Origin: Alphaproteobacteria bacterium
GTDB lineage: Bacteria; Pseudomonadota; Alphaproteobacteria; VGEJ01
Length of the DNA stretch: 11,393 nt
Direction of reading: 5' to 3'
NCBI GenBank assembly: GCA_016869335.1
Contig: VGEJ01000057.1
Span: 1-11,393 of the forward strand
The notes under the pieces were generated by a model. That model saw only the letters and a program-made list of their open reading frames with translations, searched no databases and had not been told where the DNA came from. The translations under genes and the position numbers were made by a program. Shown here one piece after another: positions 6,288-11,393 of the stretch (position 1 is the first letter of the stretch; each line of letters begins with the position of its first letter).

Positions 6288-6608
6288 ATGAGTGCCGACC
6301 AGCGCGACGGATTCCCAGGGCCGCCCATGTTCGAGATCGTGATCGCAGGCCACGGCTTGCGCTGCCCGGCGGAAGGGCGCGTACTGCTCGAGATGGAGCG
6401 CCAGGGAAAGAAGTTCCTGCCAGTGGGCTGCCGGGGCGGCGGTTGCGGAATATGCCGCGTCGAGGTGCTGCGCGGGCGATATCGGACCCTGAAGATGAGC
6501 CGTTTGCACGTCAGCGTCGAAGAGCAGCGGAGAGGCTTCGCGCTTGCCTGCCGGCTGGTTCCCGAAAGCGACCTCGAGCTGCGGCCGGCCCGCCGACAGG
6601 CTCACTGA
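6288..6608 (+). CDS. xylT: XylT/DmpQ/NahT-type [2Fe-2S] ferredoxin
   Basis: A 106-residue plant-type ferredoxin. The cluster ligands are C48, C53, C56 (CRGGGCGIC, C-x4-C-x2-C) and C88 (LACRL). The stretch VGCRGGGCGICRVEVLRG followed by KMSRLHV closely resembles XylT, the ferredoxin beside catechol 2,3-dioxygenase in toluene and naphthalene plasmids. In that family the protein re-reduces the extradiol enzyme's active-site iron after it is oxidised, which fits its place directly before the dioxygenase gene. It is not a likely Rieske electron donor. The ATG at 6288 is the first start after the control region, with only a weak ribosome site; an in-frame ATG at 6327 is an alternative that still keeps the whole domain. 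Confidence 0.92.
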   Translation: MSADQRDGFPGPPMFEIVIAGHGLRCPAEGRVLLEMERQGKKFLPVGCRGGGCGICRVEVLRGRYRTLKMSRLHVSVEEQRRGFALACRLVPESDLELRPARRQAH

Positions 6609-6624
6609 CCCGCGGGAGGAAACG

Positions 6625-7545
6625 ATGGCTCTTACAGGAGTGCTGCGCGCAGGCTTCGTTCAGCTCCGCGTGCTCGACATGAAGGAGGCGTTGACTCACT
6701 ACGTCGATCGCATCGGCCTCGAGCTCGTCGACCAGGGCCGCGACGGTCGCGTCTACCTCCGCGGCTACGACGAGTTCGACCGCCACAGCGTGATCCTGCG
6801 CGAAGCCGACGCGCCAGGCATGGACGCCATGGGCTTCAAGGTCGCCCGGAAGGACGACCTCAAGACGTACGCGGCGCGGATCAAGGACTACGGCCTCAAG
6901 GTCGGGAAGGTGGCCGCGGGCGAGCAGCCCGGCGTTGGCAAGCGGATCTGCTTCGTGATCCCCAGTGGCCACCGCATCGAGCTCTACGCCGAGATGGAGC
7001 GGGCGAAGAACGGGCCGCTGATCGAGAATCCCGACATGTGGCGCGAGGATCCGCGCGGCATGCGCGCGTTGCGCTTCGATCACTGCCTGCTCTATGGCCC
7101 GAACATCCCCGAGGTGAGCAAGTTCTTCACCAAGGTGCTGGACTTCGCACTGGCCGAGACCGTCGAGACGCCGGACGGCCAGATCGCGGCGTTCCTGACC
7201 TGCAACAACAAGGCCCACGACGTCGCCTTCGTGATGCACAAGGATCCCGCCAAGTTCCACCACGCGTCCTTCCTTCTCGACTCATGGCACGACGTCGGGC
7301 ACGCGGCCGATCTGATCGCCCGCTACAACATATCGCGTGATATCGGCCCGACCCGGCACGGCATTACGCGGGGGCAGACGATCTACTTCTTCGACCCCTC
7401 GGGGAACCGCAACGAGGTGTTCGCGGGCGGCTATGTCTACTACCCCGACAGCCCGGTCCGCACTTGGACCGCCGACCAACTCGGCAAGGGCATTTTCTAC
7501 TACGAGAAGGAACTCAACGAGCGCTTCCTCGGCGTGGTCACCTGA
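6625..7545 (+). CDS. xylE: catechol 2,3-dioxygenase (extradiol, XylE type)
   Basis: A 306-residue type I extradiol dioxygenase (307 is usual for XylE). It opens a catechol ring next to the hydroxyls using Fe(II) and O2, giving 2-hydroxymuconic semialdehyde or a substituted form. Two vicinal-oxygen-chelate domains are present; the C-terminal one holds the iron ligands H153 (RFDHCLLYG), H213 (KFHHASFLLDSWHD) and E264 (GNRNEVFAGGY). Conserved second-shell residues H198, H245 and Y254 are also present. GGGAGGA at 6614-6620 is a strong ribosome site 4 bases before the ATG. It follows the ferredoxin by 16 bases and precedes the semialdehyde dehydrogenase. The ring substrate could be catechol or an alkyl or aryl derivative. 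Confidence 0.95.
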   Translation: MALTGVLRAGFVQLRVLDMKEALTHYVDRIGLELVDQGRDGRVYLRGYDEFDRHSVILREADAPGMDAMGFKVARKDDLKTYAARIKDYGLKVGKVAAGEQPGVGKRICFVIPSGHRIELYAEMERAKNGPLIENPDMWREDPRGMRALRFDHCLLYGPNIPEVSKFFTKVLDFALAETVETPDGQIAAFLTCNNKAHDVAFVMHKDPAKFHHASFLLDSWHDVGHAADLIARYNISRDIGPTRHGITRGQTIYFFDPSGNRNEVFAGGYVYYPDSPVRTWTADQLGKGIFYYEKELNERFLGVVT

Positions 7546-7581
7546 GCCTGTGAAGAGCGGCCGCTCGCTCGCGGTGGTGGA

Positions 7582-9075
7582 ATGGAGACGGTGACGACGC
7601 AACGGACTGCGGCCGGTGATGGCGCGCTCGGGCACTTCGTCGGCGGCGCGTACTTGAGCGGCGGCAACCGCACCTTCGAGAATCGCAATCCGGTCGATGG
7701 CTCGCTGGTCGGCCATGTCACCGAGGCCGGCGGGGCCGAGGTCGACGCCGCGGTGGCAGCCGCCCGCGCCGCCCTCGGCGGGCCCTGGAGGCGTCTTGCC
7801 GCGGCCGACCGGGCGCGCGTCCTGCACCGCGTTGCCGATGGCATCGAAGCCCGCTTCGATGCCTTCCTCGCCGCCGAGGTCCGCGACACGGGCAAGCCCA
7901 ACAGCCTCGCCGCGCTCATCGATATCCCGCGCGGCGCCGCAAACTTCCGTGTCTTCGCCGACCTCATCAAGAATGCAGGCGATGAGGTGTTCGCGATGGC
8001 CACGCCGGACGGTACCGGCGCGATCAACTATGGCGTTCGGGTGCCGAAGGGCGTGATCGCGGTCATCTGTCCGTGGAACCTGCCGCTCCTGTTGATGACG
8101 TGGAAGGTCGCTCCGGCACTGGCGTGCGGCAACGCCGTGGTCGTCAAGCCCTCGGAGGAGACGCCGACCACCGCGACGCTGCTCGGCGAGGTGATGAACG
8201 CGGCCGGCGTTCCGCCCGGGGTCTACAACGTGATTCACGGTTTCGGCCCGGATTCGGCGGGCGAGCTGTTGACCCGTCACGCCGGCATCGACGCCATCAC
8301 CTTCACCGGGGAGACGCGCACCGGCGAGGCGATCATGAAGGCGGCGGCAGTGGGCGTGCGCGATGTCTCGATGGAGCTCGGCGGCAAGAACCCGGCGATC
8401 GTGTTTGCCGACGCCAATCTCGACCACGCGCTCGAGGGCACCACCCGCTCGACGTTCGCGAACTGCGGCCAGGTATGCCTCGGCACCGAGCGCGTCTACG
8501 TCGAGCGAGCGGTATTCGCCGAGTTCGTCGCCCGGCTAAAGACGGCCGCCGAGCGGCTCCGGCCCGGCCGGCCCGAAGCGGCCGAGACGACACTCGGACC
8601 CCTGATCTCGCAGCAACACCGCGACAAGGTGCTGGGCTACTACCAGCGCGCCCGTGCCGAAGGTGCCGAGGTGATCACCGGCGGCGGCATCCCCGACATG
8701 CCAGCGGCGCTCGCCGGGGGCAGCTGGATCCAGCCGACGATCTGGACGGGGCTGCCCGAGGACTCGGCCATCGTGCGCGACGAGATCTTCGGCCCGTGCT
8801 GTCACGTTCGCCCGTTCGACGACGAGGACGAGGCCATCGCATTGGCCAACGACACGCTCTACGGCCTGTGCTGCTCCGTGTGGACGCAGAATCTGGCGCG
8901 CGCCCACCGTGTCGCCGCACGCATGGACGTCGGGCTGTGTTGGGTGAATAGCTGGTTCCTGCGCGACCTGCGCACGCCGTTCGGTGGCGCCAAGCGGTCG
9001 GGCATCGGGCGCGAGGGCGGCATGCACTCGCTCGCCTTCTACACCGAGCTCCGCAACGTCTGCATCAAGCTCTGA
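7582..9075 (+). CDS. xylG: 2-hydroxymuconic semialdehyde dehydrogenase (XylG/DmpC type)
   Basis: An NAD-dependent aldehyde dehydrogenase of 497 residues, full length for the family. It oxidises the ring-cleavage semialdehyde to 2-hydroxymuconate (4-oxalocrotonate pathway branch). Catalytic features are N166 in CPWN, E265 in MELGGKN and the nucleophile C299 in FANCGQVCLG. The C-terminus, with WFLRDLRTPFGGAKRSGIGREGG, matches the muconic-semialdehyde subgroup closely. Its position directly after the catechol dioxygenase supports this substrate. 2-aminomuconic semialdehyde dehydrogenase (AmnC type) is a close alternative that sequence alone does not exclude. A purine-rich GGTGGTGGA lies directly before the ATG. 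Confidence 0.9.
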   Translation: METVTTQRTAAGDGALGHFVGGAYLSGGNRTFENRNPVDGSLVGHVTEAGGAEVDAAVAAARAALGGPWRRLAAADRARVLHRVADGIEARFDAFLAAEVRDTGKPNSLAALIDIPRGAANFRVFADLIKNAGDEVFAMATPDGTGAINYGVRVPKGVIAVICPWNLPLLLMTWKVAPALACGNAVVVKPSEETPTTATLLGEVMNAAGVPPGVYNVIHGFGPDSAGELLTRHAGIDAITFTGETRTGEAIMKAAAVGVRDVSMELGGKNPAIVFADANLDHALEGTTRSTFANCGQVCLGTERVYVERAVFAEFVARLKTAAERLRPGRPEAAETTLGPLISQQHRDKVLGYYQRARAEGAEVITGGGIPDMPAALAGGSWIQPTIWTGLPEDSAIVRDEIFGPCCHVRPFDDEDEAIALANDTLYGLCCSVWTQNLARAHRVAARMDVGLCWVNSWFLRDLRTPFGGAKRSGIGREGGMHSLAFYTELRNVCIKL

Positions 9076-9089
9076 AGCAGCGCGATACC

Positions 9090-9680
9090 ATGGCGACGGC
9101 GGAGGTCCTGGTGTTCTTCAACATGCGGAGCCCCTACTGCTATCTCGCCTCCAAGCGCATGTTCGCGATCTTCGAGCAGTTCGACGCGCGGTTGGTGTGG
9201 CGCCCGCTCGGCGGTTGGGATGGCCGCTCGCCGCCCGAGCGCGCCAAGGTGAAGGTGCCGCTCTCGCGCCAGGACGTCGGCCGTTGGTGCCGCAAGTTCG
9301 GCATTCCCTTTACCCCCCCGCCGATCACCACCGATGGCACGCGCGCCGGCGCCGGCTCGCTGCTGGCCGAGGAGATGGGCCTCCTGCGCCCCTACCTCGT
9401 CGAGGTGCTGCGCGCCGAGTGGGCCGAGGGCACCGACATCGGCGACATGGAGGTGCTTCTGGCGATCGCCGAGCGCGTCGGCCTCGATCGCGAGCGGCTG
9501 CGTGCCGCGGTCGATGATCCACGCAATCGCGAACGGCTGGCCCTCAACCGTGCCGAAGCGGAGCGGCTCGGCGTCATCGGCGTGCCGACGTTCGTCATCG
9601 GCAGCGAGATCTTCTGGGGCAACGATCGCATCGAGTTCGTGTGCGATCACCTGCGCGAGCTGCGCCTCTCCCGTCTCTGA
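9090..9680 (+). CDS. 2-hydroxychromene-2-carboxylate isomerase-like protein (NahD/DsbA-fold, kappa-GST class)
   Basis: A soluble protein of 196 residues with a thioredoxin-like DsbA/kappa-GST fold. NahD-type members use glutathione to isomerise 2-hydroxychromene-2-carboxylate in naphthalene breakdown. The N-terminal strand and SPYCYLASKRM carry the active-site type Ser (S14, as in the NahD SPxSYL motif). The C-terminal GVPTFVIGSEIFWGNDR at 164-180 matches the family's cis-Pro and WGNDR signatures. It begins 14 bases after the dehydrogenase gene, so it belongs to the same operon. In a catechol pathway without other naphthalene genes it may act on a different intermediate. There is no CXXC, so it is not a thiol oxidoreductase. 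Confidence 0.85.
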   Translation: MATAEVLVFFNMRSPYCYLASKRMFAIFEQFDARLVWRPLGGWDGRSPPERAKVKVPLSRQDVGRWCRKFGIPFTPPPITTDGTRAGAGSLLAEEMGLLRPYLVEVLRAEWAEGTDIGDMEVLLAIAERVGLDRERLRAAVDDPRNRERLALNRAEAERLGVIGVPTFVIGSEIFWGNDRIEFVCDHLRELRLSRL

Positions 9681-9713
9681 TCCGGTCACCGCGCACGCTT
9701 TCCTCTGGCGATC

Positions 9714-10049
9714 ATGACGGCTCTGGCGCTGCTGCTGGCCTATTCGGTGATGGGTGTCGCCGCAGTCACCTTGTTCAAGCGCGGCTGGCTCGTCTATCGC
9801 CGGGCCGGCGCGCGCGCCGCGCTGCCATTTGCGCTCGCCGCCGCGGGGCTCTATGCGACGACGCTCGCGCTCGTGCTGGTACTGCTGGCTCAGCTGCCCT
9901 CAGGCATCGTCGTGGCGACGACGACCGGCCTGGTCATTGTGCTCACCGCGGGCGCCGCGATCGTGTTCCTCGGCGAGCGGCTGACCGCGCGGACCGCGCT
10001 CGGCTCGACGCTGGTCATCGCGGGAGTGCTGATGCTCGTCCTGGCATGA
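9714..10049 (+). CDS. small four-helix membrane protein, SMR/EamA-like, first of a pair
   Basis: A 111-residue hydrophobic protein with about four membrane helices, roughly at residues 2-20, 33-57, 63-83 and 90-110. The segment VFLGERLTARTALGSTLVIAGVLMLVL is typical of the small multidrug resistance/drug-metabolite transporter fold. The Glu in helix 1 that drives proton-coupled drug export in EmrE is absent; this resembles paired, specialised members such as the ArnE/ArnF flippase type. Its stop overlaps the start of the next gene (ATGA), so the two probably form a heterodimer. As the end of a catabolic operon, transport of substrate or intermediate is plausible but unproven. Confidence 0.75.
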   Translation: MTALALLLAYSVMGVAAVTLFKRGWLVYRRAGARAALPFALAAAGLYATTLALVLVLLAQLPSGIVVATTTGLVIVLTAGAAIVFLGERLTARTALGSTLVIAGVLMLVLA

Positions 10050-10390
10050 GGGCCCGCCTCGCGGATGCCGCCCTGGTCACGCTCGCCGCCGCGGGCACGG
10101 CGCTCGGCCTGACGCTTGTGAGGAGCGGCATAGTCGAGGGTCCGGCGGACGCGCCGGCGCTCTCCCGACTCGGGCTCGGCTTCGCACTCTATCTCGCGGC
10201 GTTCGCCGCCTCGCTGGTGCTGCTTGCGCGCCGCGCCGTCGCCGTTGTGCAGCCGCTCGTGACCGGAGCCAGCCTCGTTGCCGCCTTCGCGCTCGATGCC
10301 GTCATCGAGCCATCCTCGGTACGGGCAGTGAGCCTGATCGGCGCCGCGCTCGTGCTCGGCGGCGTCGCTCTGCTCGCCCGAGACCTCTAG
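10046..10390 (+). CDS. small four-helix membrane protein, SMR/EamA-like, second of a pair
   Basis: A 114-residue protein with about four hydrophobic segments, near residues 6-22, 44-66, 70-88 and 92-111. The ending SVRAVSLIGAALVLGGVALLARD matches the last helix of the SMR/DMT fold. I start it at the ATG at 10046, which overlaps the previous stop by the ATGA pattern; the same frame is open further left, but only antisense or out of frame to the previous gene. Helix 1 has no acidic residue. It is the last gene of the rightward operon and ends 9 bases before the convergent protease remnant. Confidence 0.72.
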   Translation: MRARLADAALVTLAAAGTALGLTLVRSGIVEGPADAPALSRLGLGFALYLAAFAASLVLLARRAVAVVQPLVTGASLVAAFALDAVIEPSSVRAVSLIGAALVLGGVALLARDL

Positions 10391-10399
10391 GCCCTTGGC

Positions 10400-10990
10400 T
10401 CAGCGCGCGGTGGGACTGACGGCGCCCCGCCGCAGCTCGCCGTCTCGCAGATACGTCAGCTCGACGGGCTGCCCGATCGGTAGCCGGGCGAGCCGGCCGT
10501 GAATCGCGTCCACGGTCGGCACCGGGTGTCCGGCGCAACTCGCCACCACGTCGCCTGCATGCAGTCCGGCCTGTGCCGCCGGGCTGCCGGCGACCACGCG
10601 CACGACCTGGATGCCGGTGGGGGCGGCGAGGGCGTGGCGGCGGACGAGGGCGCGAGCGATGGTCACCGTCTGACCGGCGATACCGATCTGGCCGCGCGTG
10701 ACCCCGCCTTGGCGCATGAGTTCGGGCACGACCCAGCGTGCGGTGTTGCTCGGGATGGCAAAGCAGATGCCTTGCGCCCCGAGGATGATCGGGGTGTTGA
10801 TGCCCACCAACCGGCCCCGAAAATCGACGAGCGCGCCGCCGCTGTTGCCCGGGTTCAGCGCCGCGTCGGTCTGGACGACGTCCTCGATCAAACGGCCCGA
10901 TCGCGCGCGCAGCGTGCGGCGCAAGGCGCTTACCACGCCGGCCGTCACCGTCGCCTGGAGGCCGAGCGGATCGCCAAGGGCGACGACGAG
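10400..10990 (-). pseudogene. HtrA/DegP-like serine protease, N-terminal part missing
   Basis: The minus-strand frame ends at 10400 and is convincingly HtrA-like from about 10987 leftward. It contains VVALGDPLGLQATVTAGVVS, the catalytic Ser motif NPGNSGGAL (Ser codon at 10841-10843), GINTPII, GICFAIPSNTA, and a PDZ domain (GIQVVRVVAGSPAAQAGL, then AGDVV). The regions with the catalytic His and Asp, about 100 or more residues, should lie further upstream but are replaced by sequence that codes on the other strand. The frame stays open to 11275, but that extension is low-complexity and shadows the opposite-strand gene. It is therefore a broken gene or one side of an assembly junction. Family members are usually periplasmic; no signal peptide remains. 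Confidence 0.75.
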
Positions 10991-10999
10991 AACCACGAG

Positions 11000-11393
11000 G
11001 TCGACAACGTTAACCGCGACGACCTGGTCGTGATCAAGTTTGGCGAGGACGACTACACCCCGATCAGCATCGTCATCGCCCCCTTCGACAGCGATCAGGA
11101 CGTCCGCACCTTCATCGGCGGTACCGGTGATATTGATTTCTCGACGCTCTCCTTTGCCAACCTCACCGCCCCCGGCTCCGGCTTCCTCGAAGAGACGTTC
11201 ATTCAGGGCGATCTCGGCGGTGGCGGCAGCCCTCTGACGACGCTCACTTTTACCAAGGGCGCCACAGGCCGTCACCTCTTGGTCGCGGCGGCGGGCGTGG
11301 GTCAGGTTTCCGATCCCGTCCCCTACGAGTGCGGCGAGTACGTAGGGAAGAAGGGGAAGAAGGGGAAGAAGGGGAAGAAGGGGAAGAAGGGGA
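11000..11393 (+). CDS. unrecognised acidic protein fragment ending in (GKK)n, open at both ends
   Basis: The plus-strand frame with a codon at 11000-11002 is open to the window end (131 codons). It reads like real protein: an acidic segment (DNVNRDDLVVIKFGEDDY), then PISIVIAPFDSDQDVRTF, a Gly/Thr/Ser-rich stretch (GGTGDIDFSTLSFANLTAP, GDLGGGGSPLTTLTFTKG), PYECGEYV, then five GKK repeats. The codon choice is natural, with GAC, CTC and ATC favoured. I do not recognise a family; the look is of a secreted or surface beta-rich protein. The start is missing, since the left end abuts the broken protease near 10985-11000, and the exact boundary is uncertain. The window's right edge cuts the Lys-Gly tail. 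Confidence 0.5.
11345..11393 (+). repeat. 9-bp tandem repeat at the window edge
   Basis: The unit GGGAAGAAG occurs five times in full at 11345-11389, with a partial sixth copy cut by the window end. It is in frame with the plus-strand fragment and encodes Gly-Lys-Lys repeats. A repeat like this can vary in number by slippage and also often stops assemblies, so the true copy number may be higher. Confidence 0.9.

Noticed and set aside
6288..6608. Ferredoxin as electron donor to the Rieske oxygenase
   Set aside because: Its sequence and position match the XylT group that reactivates catechol 2,3-dioxygenase; the two operons also run apart from each other.
10991..11275. N-terminal part of the long minus-strand HtrA reading frame
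   Set aside because: It has no protease His or Asp motifs, is low-complexity, and lies opposite a more protein-like plus-strand frame.
11345..11393. CRISPR array or other spaced repeat system
   Set aside because: The 9-bp units are contiguous with no spacers and stay in frame with a coding sequence.

Overview
The window is GC-rich bacterial DNA with tightly packed, overlapping genes, proteobacterial in style. An alphaproteobacterium is my best guess, from base composition, the fused PabB-PabC enzyme, the IS481-type relic and the aromatic-degradation gene set; the sequence alone does not settle the genus. Both window ends look like boundaries: the left begins inside a possible reading frame, and the right ends inside a 9-bp tandem repeat, as a contig break would.

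Region 1 (1-2460): a fused aminodeoxychorismate synthase/lyase gene (pabB-pabC type, minus strand) sits alone between two 95-bp direct repeats (112-206 and 2366-2460, 87/95 identical). Each repeat ends in the 3' half of a tRNA-Lys-like sequence (T arm, acceptor 3' strand, CCA), but neither is a complete tRNA. A short relic of an IS481-family transposase abuts the right repeat, and its stop codon is the first three bases of that repeat.

Region 2 (2539-10390): two divergent gene sets share an 80-bp control region (6208-6287) that carries four copies of an ATTCYCG-like half-site. Leftward: a luciferase-like flavin monooxygenase, a ketopantoate-reductase-family oxidoreductase (coupled by TGATG), a Rieske ring-hydroxylating oxygenase alpha subunit, and an unrecognised 117-residue protein coupled to it by a GTGA overlap. 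Rightward: a XylT-type [2Fe-2S] ferredoxin, a catechol 2,3-dioxygenase, a 2-hydroxymuconic semialdehyde dehydrogenase, a NahD-like 2-hydroxychromene-2-carboxylate isomerase homologue, and two small four-helix membrane proteins of the SMR/EamA type coupled by ATGA. Together they suggest a meta-cleavage route: an oxygenase makes a catechol, the extradiol enzyme opens the ring, the ferredoxin keeps that enzyme's iron reduced, and the dehydrogenase oxidises the semialdehyde. No oxygenase reductase, hydratase, aldolase, tautomerase or regulator gene lies in the window.

Region 3 (10391-11393): a minus-strand HtrA/DegP-like serine protease keeps its catalytic Ser and PDZ domain but loses its N-terminal half near 10985-11000. 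Past that point the plus strand reads as an unrelated, acidic protein fragment that runs off the end through a (GKK)n tail. This is a rearrangement or an assembly junction.
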